NCBI GenBank assembly: GCA_031278635.1 | Contig: JAITKA010000184.1 | Location: 1-35,544 of the forward strand | Origin: Deltaproteobacteria bacterium | GTDB lineage: Bacteria; Desulfobacterota; Desulfarculia; Adiutricales; Adiutricaceae | Length of the DNA stretch: 35,544 nt | Reading direction: 5' to 3' | Part shown: one piece after another, positions 8,793 through 17,169 of the stretch | Position numbering within the stretch: position 1 is the first letter of the stretch | Layout of the letters: each line of letters opens with the position of its first letter | Notes under the pieces: model-generated | Told to the model about the DNA's origin: nothing | Seen by the model: the letters and a program-made list of their open reading frames with translations, nothing else | Databases searched by the model: none | Position numbers and translations under genes: made by a program

Positions 8793-9923
8793 TCAGTCCA
8801 CGGGCTCCTGAAGTTCATAAAACTCTTTACAATAACATGGGAACGTCCCTTTTAGCAAGGACTCTCTCGCGCCGGTTACGAGGTCCAGGTAATAATGGAG
8901 GTTATGGAGGCTGGCCAGCCTCAGGAACAGGGGTTCCCGGTTTTGGTGGAGGTGCCGCAGGTAGGCCCTGGAAAAATTGCGGCAGCAATAGCAGGAGCAT
9001 TTCTCGTCCGGGGGACCCGGGTCGTCCTTGTGCCTCGCGTTCAGGACGTTCAGTTTGCCCCGGCGCGTGAAGAGCTGGCCGTTCCGGGCGTTCCTGGTGG
9101 GGATGACGCAATCGAACATGTCGGCGCCCCGCTTTATGCCCTCGATTATGTCGCTTGGTGTGCCCATACCCATAAGGTACATGGGTTTGGCCGGATCGAG
9201 CTCCGATCTGGCCGTCTCGATGGCCTCAAAGGTCATCTCCTTGGGCTCCCCCAGGGCGAGGCCGCCCACGGCCTGGCCGGGGAAATCGAGGGCGGCGATA
9301 TCGGCCGCCGATCTCCTGCGGAGGTCCGGGTAAAACCCCCCCTGGGCTATGCCGAACAGGGCCCCGCCCCGGCCCCCCCAGGCCTCCCTGGAGCGCCTGG
9401 CCCAGCCGAGGGTCAGCCCCATGGACTTTTCCGTCTCCTCCCGGCCGGCCGGGTAGGGGGCGCACTCATCCAGGCACATGAGGATATCGACCCCGAAGGT
9501 TACCTGGGCCCCCACGGCTATTTCCGGGCTCAGGAAAACCCTGGCCCCGTCGTAGGTCGATCGGAAGGTCACCCCCTCCTGGGACAGTTTCCTCAGGGCC
9601 GAGAGGGAAAAGACCTGGTAGCCGCCGCTGTCGGTCAGGATCGGGCCCTTCCAGCCCATGAACCGGTGGAGGCCGCCCAGTTTCGAGATAAGCTCGGGCC
9701 CCGGCCGCAGGAACAGGTGGTAGGCGTTGGCCAGGACGATTTTGGCCCCGAGGCTTTCCAAATCGTCCGGGGCGACGGCCTTGACCGTGCCCCTGGTCCC
9801 GACCGGCATGAATATGGGCGTGGGGATCGTCCCGTGGGCCGTCCTTATGAGGCCGGCCCTGGCGAGGCTCCCGGGGTCCCGGGCCTCTATGGAGAAAAAA
9901 CCTTCCATTGGGGGGATATCCAT
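8793..9923 (-). CDS. tgt: tRNA-guanine transglycosylase (queuine/preQ1 tRNA-ribosyltransferase)
   Basis: 376 residues, the normal bacterial length. It exchanges guanine 34 for preQ1 in the GUN anticodons of tRNA Asp, Asn, His and Tyr. Visible motifs: TDSGGYQVFS with general acid/base D98; GGLALGEPKEM near 220-230; YLMGMGTP; nucleophile D271 in MFDCVIPTRNARNG; and the zinc site C309, C311, C314 and H340. No ribosome site is strong: ATG 9923 follows a T-run that belongs to the upstream terminator, and the in-frame ATG six codons later is an alternative start. It heads the yajC-secDF group. Confidence 0.97.
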   Translation of the reverse strand: MDIPPMEGFFSIEARDPGSLARAGLIRTAHGTIPTPIFMPVGTRGTVKAVAPDDLESLGAKIVLANAYHLFLRPGPELISKLGGLHRFMGWKGPILTDSGGYQVFSLSALRKLSQEGVTFRSTYDGARVFLSPEIAVGAQVTFGVDILMCLDECAPYPAGREETEKSMGLTLGWARRSREAWGGRGGALFGIAQGGFYPDLRRRSAADIAALDFPGQAVGGLALGEPKEMTFEAIETARSELDPAKPMYLMGMGTPSDIIEGIKRGADMFDCVIPTRNARNGQLFTRRGKLNVLNARHKDDPGPPDEKCSCYCCRNFSRAYLRHLHQNREPLFLRLASLHNLHYYLDLVTGARESLLKGTFPCYCKEFYELQEPVD

Positions 9924-9969
9924 CCAAAAAAGAACTTAAGTCGCGCTGACCGGCCAGGTCAGCGCGACT
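9922..9969 (-). terminator. Rho-independent terminator after the EamA gene
   Basis: A perfect 13-bp stem (9939-9951 with 9957-9969, loop 9952-9956) overlaps the last codons of the transporter gene and is followed, on the minus strand, by a T-rich stretch ending in six Ts just before the tgt start codon. It should separate proA-eamA from tgt. Confidence 0.85.
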
Positions 9970-10828
9970 GGACCAGGCGGATGCCGAAAAGGATCATGGC
10001 CAGGCCCACGAAAAGGCTAAGGCCAGGCGTCTCCCCCAAAACGAGCCAGCCGCTCAGGATGCCGAATATGGGGACCAGGTTTATGAACGAGGCCGCCCTG
10101 TGTGGCCCCAGGGCCAGTATGCCCTGGTAGAAAAGGGTGAAGGCCAGGGCCGAGCCGCCCAGGCCCAGGAAGGCGATGGCGACCCAGGTCCAAAGCCCGT
10201 AGCCCGCGGCCTCGCCGAGGGAGCCGCCCGAGGCCGGGACTATGGCCGCCATCATCAGGGTCGCCGCGAGGCAGGACCAGGCGTTGGCGGCAAGGGGCGT
10301 GTCGCGCTTTAGGACCTTTTTGGCCAAAAGGGAGTAGGTGGCCCAGCAAAAGGGGCACATGAGCATGATCAGATCGCCCCGGCTAAGGCCCGTGGCCCAC
10401 AGCTCCCAGGGCCGCCCGGAGCTGACCGCCCAGGCGGTGCCGAATATCGAGAGGGCTATGCCGCCCACGCTTATGGCCCTCAGCCTTTCCCCGTAGAAAA
10501 GGACCGAGCCCAGGTAAATCAGGGCCGGGGAGCCGCAGACGACGACCGAGGCCCGGCTGGCCGGGATGAGCCTAAGGCCGTTCAAAAAAAAGAAGTTGTA
10601 CAAAACGAGGCCCGACAGCCCCGAGAGGATCAGGGCCGGGAGCGAGGCCCAGGAGAGGCCGAGGTAAGGCTTGCCTTTGGCGGCCTTGACGGCCATGGGC
10701 ACCAGGACCAGGCCGGCCAAAACGAAACGCCACAGCGTGGCGTTGAAGGGGCTGGCCTCGCCGGCGGCCACCTTGCCGGCGGTGAAGGTGACGCCCCAGA
10801 GGGCGGTCGTGGCCACGAGATAGATCAT
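9959..10828 (-). CDS. EamA/DMT-family permease
   Basis: 289 residues with ten hydrophobic segments arranged as two EamA repeats (about 1-135 and 145-287), typical of the drug/metabolite transporter superfamily. The first segment carries the usual ALWGVTFTAGK motif, and the second repeat has LGPHRAASFINLVPIF before its last segments, also typical. These inner-membrane proteins export amino acids or other small metabolites; the substrate cannot be told. The start is uncertain. ATG 10828 gives the family's usual N-terminus but has no clear ribosome site, while GTG 10885 overlaps the proA stop by 4 bases (GTGA) and would add 19 residues with translational coupling to proA. Confidence 0.88.
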   Translation of the reverse strand: MIYLVATTALWGVTFTAGKVAAGEASPFNATLWRFVLAGLVLVPMAVKAAKGKPYLGLSWASLPALILSGLSGLVLYNFFFLNGLRLIPASRASVVVCGSPALIYLGSVLFYGERLRAISVGGIALSIFGTAWAVSSGRPWELWATGLSRGDLIMLMCPFCWATYSLLAKKVLKRDTPLAANAWSCLAATLMMAAIVPASGGSLGEAAGYGLWTWVAIAFLGLGGSALAFTLFYQGILALGPHRAASFINLVPIFGILSGWLVLGETPGLSLFVGLAMILFGIRLVQSR

Positions 10829-10881
10829 GGCCAGCCGCGGCGGGCAGGGCTGGGCGGGGCCCCCGGCTGTGGGGGTTTCGG

Positions 10882-12141
10882 TCACCGGCGCAGATGCCCC
10901 CGACCCGTGACCACGAATTTGGTGGTGGTCAGCTCCCTGAGGCCCATGGGCCCGTAGGCGTGGATCTTGGAGGTGCTGATGCCGATCTCCGCCCCCAGGC
11001 CCAGGCAGCCGCCGTCGTTGAGCCTGGTCGAGGCGTTGACCATGACGCAGCTGGCGTCGACCCGGGCCAGGAAGTCCCCGGCGGCCCCCAGATCCGAGGT
11101 GCAGATGGCCTCGGTGTGTCGCGAGCCGTATTTCAGGATGTGGGCCAGGGCTTCTTCCATGTCGTCCACGACCTTCACGGCCAGGGTCAGATCCAGGAAT
11201 TCCCTGCCGAAATGCCCCTCGGCTGCCTCCCCGAGGCCGGGGACCTTGGCCCTGGCCCTCTCGCAGGCGAATATCCTGACGCCTTTTTCCAGGAGGGCCC
11301 CGACGGCCGCGGGCAAAAAATCGTCCAGCCGCTCCCGGTGGACCAGAAGGCACTCCAGGGCGTTGCAGGTGGAGGGGCGGTTGCATTTTCCGTTCACGGT
11401 CAGCCCAATGGCCATGCCGGTCTCGGCCAGCCTGTCCACGTATAGGTGATTTACGCCCTTGTAGTGCTTAAGTACCGGAACTTTGCTGTTATCTGCCACG
11501 AACCTTATGAGACCCTCCCCGCCCCTGGGGATGACCAGATCCAGTATCCCGTCCTGGGCGATGGCGAATTTCAGCTCCTCGCGCCCGAGATCCGGCAGGA
11601 CCGTTATGGCCCCCGGCGGGAGGCCCGCCTGGCCCAAAGCCTCGGCGATCAGGTCCCCGAAAAGCCTTGACGTTTCCAGCGACTCGCGGCCTGGCTTGGC
11701 CAAAAGGGCGTTCCCGCTCTTTATGGCCATGGCCGCCGCCTCGACCACGGCCCCGGGCCTCGCCTCGCAGATGAAGCCGATGAGGCCCAAGGGTATCCTC
11801 CGGCGCCCCACGACCAGGCCGTCGGGCCTTGTGGACAGATCCTCGACCCGCCCCAGGGGGTCGGGCAGGGCCACGCAGGCGGCCAGCCCCGCGTTCAGCT
11901 CCCTTAGGCGCTTTTCGTCCAGGGTCAGGCGATCGACCAGCGCCTGGCCGGATCCGCCGGCCCTGGCCTTTTCTACGTCCCGCAGGTTGGCCGCGAGGAC
12001 GGCCCCGAATCCCGACTCGATCAGGCCGGACAGGGCCCGCAAAAAATCGTTCCTGGCCTTGCCGCCCGAGGCCCCCAGCGCGTTGGCCGCGGCCTTGGCC
12101 CTCAGCATGGTTTGGTACAGATCTGGAAATCCTTGGCTCAT
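10882..12141 (-). CDS. proA: Gamma-glutamyl phosphate reductase (glutamate-5-semialdehyde dehydrogenase)
   Basis: 419 residues, normal length. It makes the NADPH-dependent second step of proline synthesis, turning glutamyl-5-phosphate into glutamate-5-semialdehyde. The nucleophile is C259 in NRPSTCNALECLLVH; other family blocks are PLGLIGFICEARPG (118-130), DLVIPRGGEGLIRFV (201-215) and the C-terminal LGLGAEIGISTSKIHAYGPMGL. The cofactor loop reads LLAKPGRES rather than the more common LRGG-type sequence, a small oddity. No proB or proC is in the window. The stop codon overlaps a possible GTG start of the EamA permease, so the two are probably one transcript. Confidence 0.97.
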   Translation of the reverse strand: MSQGFPDLYQTMLRAKAAANALGASGGKARNDFLRALSGLIESGFGAVLAANLRDVEKARAGGSGQALVDRLTLDEKRLRELNAGLAACVALPDPLGRVEDLSTRPDGLVVGRRRIPLGLIGFICEARPGAVVEAAAMAIKSGNALLAKPGRESLETSRLFGDLIAEALGQAGLPPGAITVLPDLGREELKFAIAQDGILDLVIPRGGEGLIRFVADNSKVPVLKHYKGVNHLYVDRLAETGMAIGLTVNGKCNRPSTCNALECLLVHRERLDDFLPAAVGALLEKGVRIFACERARAKVPGLGEAAEGHFGREFLDLTLAVKVVDDMEEALAHILKYGSRHTEAICTSDLGAAGDFLARVDASCVMVNASTRLNDGGCLGLGAEIGISTSKIHAYGPMGLRELTTTKFVVTGRGHLRR

Positions 12142-12169
12142 CCGGTCACCCCCATGGGGAAAATTTAAC

Positions 12170-12190
12170 GGCCCCCGGCCCCGGGGGGCC
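12170..12190 (-). terminator. GC-rich hairpin after the Sel1-repeat gene
   Basis: GGCCCCC (12170-12176) pairs with GGGGGCC (12184-12190), immediately downstream of the Sel1 gene stop on the minus strand. The following minus-strand bases (TTAAATTTT) are only partly T-rich, so this is a weak terminator between the Sel1 gene and proA. Confidence 0.5.
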
Positions 12191-12192
12191 CC

Positions 12193-13590
12193 TCAGGCCT
12201 TCCTGCCGGGGGCTATGGCCTTCCCGTAGCGCCTAAAGGCCTTCTCGAGCAGGGCGGGGATTTCCCGCGCCGGGGCCTTCAGGCCTTTCAGGAACGCCTG
12301 GGCCTTATCGCTCCCGTTCTCGGCCGCCGTGTCGATCCAGTTAAGGGCCGTGGCCACGCAGGGGGTCACGCCCTCCCCATGGGCGTAGGCCAGGCCCATG
12401 GTGATCTGGGCCGAGGTCACGCCCTTCTTGGCCGCCCGGGTGCACATCCTGGCGGCGTCCCGTCGGTCGGCCTTTATGCCCCAGCCGTGAAAGAGCATGG
12501 CGGCGTAATCGTAGGCGGCCTTCACGTTCCCGTCATGGGCGGCTTTCCTGAACCAGCCGGCCGCGAGCCTTCGGTTCCTGGGTAGGCCCAGGCCGTGAAA
12601 GTAACAGACGGCGAGATTGGTCTGGCCATGGTTGTTACCGTTATTGGCGGCCTTAAGATACCAAAAAGCTGCCCTGTTATAGTCCTTGTTAAAGACCTCG
12701 CCCTTCTTGTACATGTTACCGACTATGTTTTGGGATATGGCGTGACCGTTTTTGGCGGCGGTTAGGTACCACTTGGCCATCTCGGCGGGATCCTTGGCGA
12801 CCCCGTAACCATGCTTACCCATCACGGCCAGCTCGAACTGGGCCTGCGGATCGCCCCCAAAGGCGGCCTTGGCGCACCATTGCGCCGCCTTGGCCAGGTC
12901 TTTGGGCGTCCCCAGGCCCTTCGCGTACATCCCCGAGAGCTTGAGCCAGGCCGGGGCGTGCCCCAGGGCGGCCGCCTTCCCGTACCAGCGGAAGGCCTGC
13001 CCCAGGTCCTTTTCCACCAAATCGCCCGCCTGGTAGGTCGCGGCCAGGAAATGCTGGGCCAGGTGGCACTCGTTTTGGGCGGACAGGTTGCACCAGTAGA
13101 GGAATTTCTTCACTTCCCGTTTCAGGAAATCGCCGGTCAGATATTTGAGACTTAGGCGGAACTGGGAGTCCTCGTTACCCCCAATGGCCGATCTGATGAG
13201 CCAATAGGTTGACCTTTCGAGATCCTTGGGTACCTTGTCGCCCACGAGATAGGCCTCATGAAGGCATATCTGGGCCAGATCGTTGCCCTGCTCGGCGGCC
13301 TTGACGAACCAATGATTGGCCCTCGACCGATCCCCGATCGCGTCCCTCCGAAGGTAACAATGGGCCACCCAGCACTGGGCCTCGGCCAACCCCTGCCCGG
13401 CGGCCTTTTCCGCCCAATGGATGGCCTTGTCCAAATCCGGGGTGACCCCGTCAAGGGTCGGGCCCCAAATCATCCCTTTCGGTATCCGCCCTTGCGGGTA
13501 ATATATACGGCCCAATTCGAATTGGGCCGTGGCGTCACCGTCGTTCGCGATTTTTATGAGCGTATCTAATTCGTCTGGCATCTTAGGCAT
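12193..13590 (-). CDS. Sel1-repeat (TPR-like) protein
   Basis: 465 residues made almost wholly of Sel1-like repeats of about 36 residues. At least eleven units can be picked out by the pattern G-x3-AQ-x-L-x3-Y-x2-G, such as GDATAQFELGRIYYPQG, GDPQAQFELAVMGKHG, GNNHGQTNLAVCYFHG and GVTSAQITMGLAYAHG. There is no signal peptide or membrane segment, so it is probably cytoplasmic. Sel1 proteins are alpha/alpha solenoid scaffolds for protein-protein contacts; the partner is unknown. Many units keep a W-x-x-K-A-A step (HWAEKAAGQG, HWFVKAAEQG, KWYLTAAKNG). MPKMPDELD offers two start codons, neither with a good ribosome site. Confidence 0.93.
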   Translation of the reverse strand: MPKMPDELDTLIKIANDGDATAQFELGRIYYPQGRIPKGMIWGPTLDGVTPDLDKAIHWAEKAAGQGLAEAQCWVAHCYLRRDAIGDRSRANHWFVKAAEQGNDLAQICLHEAYLVGDKVPKDLERSTYWLIRSAIGGNEDSQFRLSLKYLTGDFLKREVKKFLYWCNLSAQNECHLAQHFLAATYQAGDLVEKDLGQAFRWYGKAAALGHAPAWLKLSGMYAKGLGTPKDLAKAAQWCAKAAFGGDPQAQFELAVMGKHGYGVAKDPAEMAKWYLTAAKNGHAISQNIVGNMYKKGEVFNKDYNRAAFWYLKAANNGNNHGQTNLAVCYFHGLGLPRNRRLAAGWFRKAAHDGNVKAAYDYAAMLFHGWGIKADRRDAARMCTRAAKKGVTSAQITMGLAYAHGEGVTPCVATALNWIDTAAENGSDKAQAFLKGLKAPAREIPALLEKAFRRYGKAIAPGRKA

Positions 13591-13902
13591 TAAGTTTCTT
13601 GCGATTGTCTTATCTTAACCCGCCCCCAAGCCACGGCCCAAACGGGCCCCCGGCTTCGGGCCGCGCCTATCCTCCCGGTTAACCCGGCCGAAGCGCCCCC
13701 GCGAAACCGGTTCGCGGGCGGGCGCCCAGGATACCGCCGTCCAATGGCCCCAAAAGGGTCCATCGGGAACGGCGCGGCCTGATTTTAACTTCTTTGGTGT
13801 CAAATTTCCAGCGGAACCGCGCACCTTACCGTTCATGCGAAAAAACCCCGCCTTTCCGGCGGGGCCCCAGGCGGCCAAAATCACCAGGGTAATTTTTGGG
13901 CC
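13591..13902. other. Intergenic region between the RNase J gene and the Sel1 gene
   Basis: This 312-base gap holds the terminator of the RNase J gene at its right end and, near 13591-13620, a short AT-rich stretch that may be the promoter of the Sel1 gene. The middle is GC-rich and shows no convincing gene; the open minus-strand frame there has no ribosome site or recognisable product. Confidence 0.5.
13840..13864 (-). terminator. Rho-independent terminator of the RNase J gene
   Basis: On the minus strand GGGGCGG-like arms (13858-13864 with 13846-13852, seven pairs, loop 13853-13857) are followed by six Ts (13845-13840). It lies about 40 bases after the stop at 13903. Confidence 0.93.
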
Positions 13903-15618
13903 TTAAAAATCGCCATCCCCGGCGCCCACGAAAATAACTTCCGTGAATATGAGCGGCTTGCGCTTAATCGATTGCTTGAAAAGCCGCCTGACATTGCGTT
14001 TCACGTTATCGATCAGGGCCGGGACGTTTGGGTACAGGGGATCGCCCAGCTCGTCGCGCCACTCCCCCAGGGTCCGCAAGGCTATTTCCGAGGCCTCCAG
14101 GACCAAATCGGGCTCGTCCTCGTAGTGGAGGGCGTGGATGTTTATCCTCGGGGGGGCGGCCAGGGTCAGATCCTCGGGGTTCAGGACCAAAATCACGTAC
14201 ACCAGGCCCATCTCGGCGAGGCTGAGGCGGTTGCGGATGACCGGGTCGTCGGCCTGCCCCAGACGGTTCCCGTCGACCAGCATGCGGCCCGTGACCACGG
14301 TTCGGCCCAGGCGGCAGGTGCCGTCCCCAAAAAACGAGAGCCTCTGGCCGTTTTTCAGGATCTTGACCTGGGACCGCTCGAGCCCCGTCTCCTGGGCCAG
14401 GGCGGCGTGCCTCAAAACGTGCTTCGGCTCCCCGTGTATGGGGATCAGGTATTTGGGCTTGGTCAGGCCCAGCATGAGTTTCAGCTCCTCGACCTGGCCG
14501 TGGCCGGAGGCGTGGACCGTGTGGTAGCGGCTATCGACCACGGTGGCCCCGATGGCGTGAAAGAGGTTCGAGAGGGTCATGATGGCAATCTCGTTGCCCG
14601 GTATGATCCTGGCCGAGAAGATGATCGTGTCCCATTCGTTAACGGTTATGAACTTGTGCTCCCCGCTGGCCATGCGGGCCAGGGCCGACAGCGGTTCCCC
14701 CTGGCTGCCCGTGGCCACGACCACCAGCCTCTCGCCGGGGAGGCCCATGGCCTCCTCGATATCCACCATGTCGCTGTCGTAGAGATCCAGGTAGCCCATC
14801 TCGCGGCCCAGGGCCACGGAGTTGGTCATGCTCCGGCCGTCGAAAAGGAGCTTGCGGTTGGCCTGCTTGGCCGCCAGGGCGACCTGCCTTATGCGGGTCA
14901 GGCTCGAGGCGAAGCAGGCCAGGATGACCCGGCCCCGGGCCTCGCGGAAGAGCTCGGCCAGGGCCTGCCCGACCTCGACCTCGCTGATGCTGTGGCCGGG
15001 GACGTCCGAGTTCGTGGAATCGGAGAGCAGGGCCAAAACCCCCCTCTCGCCGTAGCTGGCGAAGGTGAAGAGGTCGGTTTTTTCCCCCGGTGGCGCGCTG
15101 GGGTCCACCTTGAAGTCGCCCGTGTGGACGATCACCCCCAAAGGGGTGGTCACGGCCAGGGCCACCCCGGCCACCACGCTGTGGTTGACGCCTATGAACT
15201 GGACCTCGAAGGGGCCCAGCCTTATGGTTTGCCTCGGCTCGATCGCGACCGTCTCGGGCACCTTGACCTGGTACTCGTAGAGGCGCCCCAACGACATGGC
15301 CAGGGTCAGGGCCGTGCCGTAGACCGTGGTGGGGATGTCTTTCAAAAAATAGGCCAGGGCCCCGACGTGATCCTCGTGCCCGTGGGTCAGTATGAGGCCC
15401 AGGACCCGGTCGGCGTTTTCCTTGAGGAAGGAGAAATCCGGCACGACGAGATCCACCCCTGGCAGTTTGGTCCCGGGAAACATGAGCCCGGCGTCTATGA
15501 CCAGGATGTCCCCGCCGTAGATCAATGCCGTGCAGTTAAGGCCAATCTCCTCAAGGCCGCCCAGGGCGACGATGTCCAGGGTAATCTCGGCGCTTCGGTC
15601 CTCGGTTAGTTCTTCCAT
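13903..15618 (-). CDS. rnj: Ribonuclease J family metallo-beta-lactamase/beta-CASP nuclease
   Basis: 571 residues, close to the usual 550-570. RNase J is a zinc-dependent 5'-3' exoribonuclease and endonuclease that acts in mRNA turnover and rRNA maturation. Motif II is HGHEDH (H79-H84); other metal ligands and phosphate contacts are in GVNHSVV, HTGDFKVD and SDSTNSDVPGH. The beta-CASP region has HASGHGQVEELKLM and IPIHGEPKHVLRHA. A C-terminal domain of about 120 residues follows (from about 450), as in other RNase J proteins. The 5' side is an AT-rich region with a TTGTTA and TAATTA pair close to the start codon, so a very short leader is possible. Confidence 0.95.
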   Translation of the reverse strand: MEELTEDRSAEITLDIVALGGLEEIGLNCTALIYGGDILVIDAGLMFPGTKLPGVDLVVPDFSFLKENADRVLGLILTHGHEDHVGALAYFLKDIPTTVYGTALTLAMSLGRLYEYQVKVPETVAIEPRQTIRLGPFEVQFIGVNHSVVAGVALAVTTPLGVIVHTGDFKVDPSAPPGEKTDLFTFASYGERGVLALLSDSTNSDVPGHSISEVEVGQALAELFREARGRVILACFASSLTRIRQVALAAKQANRKLLFDGRSMTNSVALGREMGYLDLYDSDMVDIEEAMGLPGERLVVVATGSQGEPLSALARMASGEHKFITVNEWDTIIFSARIIPGNEIAIMTLSNLFHAIGATVVDSRYHTVHASGHGQVEELKLMLGLTKPKYLIPIHGEPKHVLRHAALAQETGLERSQVKILKNGQRLSFFGDGTCRLGRTVVTGRMLVDGNRLGQADDPVIRNRLSLAEMGLVYVILVLNPEDLTLAAPPRINIHALHYEDEPDLVLEASEIALRTLGEWRDELGDPLYPNVPALIDNVKRNVRRLFKQSIKRKPLIFTEVIFVGAGDGDF

Positions 15619-15748
15619 AAAGTTACATTAATTATTTTTTATCTAAATTCGCTAACAAAAACATATGTTAGGGTAGCCCATGGCCAATTTCCCCAGGCCC
15701 TGGCTGGCCAGGCCCTGGCCGGCCAGGGGGATGCGGGCCGAAAGGGGG

Positions 15749-16363
15749 CTAAAACGTGTTTATCCCCGAAAAGTCCAGGCCGTTCACGCATTTGTTCAAG
15801 GCGTCGCTCAGGGGATCGCTGGCCCCCATGTCGCCGACCAGCTTAAACTTGTTGCCCTGGGCGTTGGCGACCGTGTTGTGTATGGTCGGTATGCCCGGCC
15901 GATCTATTACCGCCCTCATGGCCACCCGGCCCACGTAGTCGTTGCCCTCGACATCGATCACGAACTCGGTTATGTAGACCGTGACCCTGGCCTTGGCCCC
16001 GGTCGTGTCGGGGTTGGCGGTTATGCCCAGCGAGGCGAGCTTGTTTTTTAGCGACTCGAAGACCAGGGCCGGCACCGACAGATGGCTAAGGGAGATTGTG
16101 GCCCCGTTGGGCATGGTGGTGGTGAGGTCCAAGATTCCCTGCTGGCTTTCCTTAAGCAGCTCCCGGCTGGCCGCCTCCGGGCCCACGAGGTTTTTGTTCT
16201 GGCGGTTGTCAACCACCACGAGCTGGACGATGCCCTGCGTGAGCGACAGCCCGCCCTGGGGCCTGAAATCCAGGTTTAGGCGTTTTCCCGCGCCCACGCA
16301 GCCGGTCAGGGCCAGGGCCAGGATCGCGGTCGCGACCGCCATCGATAGAGTCGAGCGTCTCAT
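15749..16363 (-). CDS. YajG-like lipoprotein
   Basis: 204 residues starting at ATG 16363, preceded by TTGGAG about 8 bases upstream. The N-terminus is a lipoprotein signal (MRRSTLSMAVATAILALALTGC) with lipobox LTGC; the cysteine at residue 22 should be lipidated. The mature part (DFRPQGGLSLTQGIVQLVVVDNRQN, then a strand-rich domain with DALNKCVNGLDF near the end) resembles the YajG family of outer-membrane lipoproteins of unknown role. The reading frame can be extended upstream by 47 codons, but that stretch is not signal-like and is AT-rich promoter sequence, so I exclude it. Confidence 0.82.
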   Translation of the reverse strand: MRRSTLSMAVATAILALALTGCVGAGKRLNLDFRPQGGLSLTQGIVQLVVVDNRQNKNLVGPEAASRELLKESQQGILDLTTTMPNGATISLSHLSVPALVFESLKNKLASLGITANPDTTGAKARVTVYITEFVIDVEGNDYVGRVAMRAVIDRPGIPTIHNTVANAQGNKFKLVGDMGASDPLSDALNKCVNGLDFSGINTF

Positions 16364-16513
16364 ATTTTTGTCTCCAAGGATTCGCTGGAGGCCGTAAGCC
16401 CCGAAAGGTTGATATTGATAATAACGATAGATATTTAAAATTAAAAAATCAATTAAAGTGTCAAATTCGCAAGCCCATGACCCGCAAAAATGGTCAAATC
16501 GCATCCCCGGCCT
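16364..16513 (-). promoter_or_regulatory. AT-rich promoter region of the YajG-like lipoprotein gene
   Basis: 150 bases between the lipoprotein start and the NUDIX stop. A strongly AT-rich block (16409-16460) on the minus strand lies 50-100 bases before ATG 16363 and is the likely promoter. I see no clear terminator of the NUDIX gene here. Confidence 0.4.
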
Positions 16514-17068
16514 TCAAAACCCCTTCCGGCTCTTGGCCAGGAACAGGCATATGGCGGCCACCATCAAGGCGTGGTCGATGCGGCCGTCCAAAACCATGGC
16601 CTCCAGCTCGCCCAGGGGGACCAGGAGCTGGTCCAGGTCCTCGTTCTCGTCGAAGTGGGTCTGGCCCGTCGGCCTGGCCTTCCTGGCCACGTAGGTGTGG
16701 CAACGGTTGCCGAAAAGGGCCGGGTTGGGGCGCAACGAGCAGAGGTGGGTGAAGTCGTCCGAGGAATAGCCGGTCTCCTCCATCAGTTCCCTCTGGGCCG
16801 TCTCCAGGGGGCTCTGCCCCGGCTCGTTCACGCCCCCGGGCAGCTCCACCGAAAATTCCCCCGTGCCGTGCCGGAACTGGTTGACCAGTATGACCTCCCC
16901 GGCCTCGGTAACGGGTATCACGTTGACCCATTCGGGGGCCTTCAGGACCACGAAGTTCTTCTCCAGCCCGTCCTTGGGGGAGACGCAACTGAGGTTCGAT
17001 ACCTCGAAAACCGGCGTGGTCAGGACCTTGGTCTGGCCGGTCACGTTCCAGGGTTTAAGTTTCGTCAT
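16514..17068 (-). CDS. NUDIX hydrolase (ADP-ribose pyrophosphatase-like)
   Basis: 184 residues from ATG 17068, chosen because GGGAG lies 6 bases upstream. The fold is of the ADP-ribose / nucleoside-diphosphate-sugar pyrophosphatase group: an N-terminal strand region, VNVIPVTEAGEVILVNQFRHG, then the Nudix box. The box runs from G79 to Y101 (GVNEPGQ then AQRELMEETGY). Metal-binding R93-E94 and E97-E98 are intact, but the first box glutamate is a glutamine (Q85). The protein probably hydrolyses ADP-ribose or a similar NDP-linked substrate in the cytoplasm. It lies between tyrS and the lipoprotein gene. Confidence 0.88.
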   Translation of the reverse strand: MTKLKPWNVTGQTKVLTTPVFEVSNLSCVSPKDGLEKNFVVLKAPEWVNVIPVTEAGEVILVNQFRHGTGEFSVELPGGVNEPGQSPLETAQRELMEETGYSSDDFTHLCSLRPNPALFGNRCHTYVARKARPTGQTHFDENEDLDQLLVPLGELEAMVLDGRIDHALMVAAICLFLAKSRKGF

Positions 17069-17169
17069 CGAAAGCTCCCGATGAAAACCCAGGGTTTGTG
17101 GCCCCGGGTGTGGGCGTTGACCGGCCGTCATGGGCGCCCTGGCCGGCGAGGGGCCCCCCCATGCGGGCC

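Noticed and set aside
8895-10130. 411-codon frame antisense to tgt and other long antisense frames (for example 5212-6354 over secF)
   Set aside because: Same cause; sense-strand proteins are complete and conserved.
9959-11386. Extending the EamA permease upstream to 475 residues
   Set aside because: The added 180 residues overlap proA in another frame and are low-complexity Gly/Arg sequence.
13615-13884. 89-codon minus-strand frame between the RNase J gene and the Sel1 gene
   Set aside because: It overlaps the RNase J terminator and lacks a ribosome site or family match.
13972-15609. 545-codon open frame antisense to the RNase J gene
   Set aside because: GC-rich codon bias leaves the opposite strand open; the product has no family match and the sense strand encodes a full RNase J.
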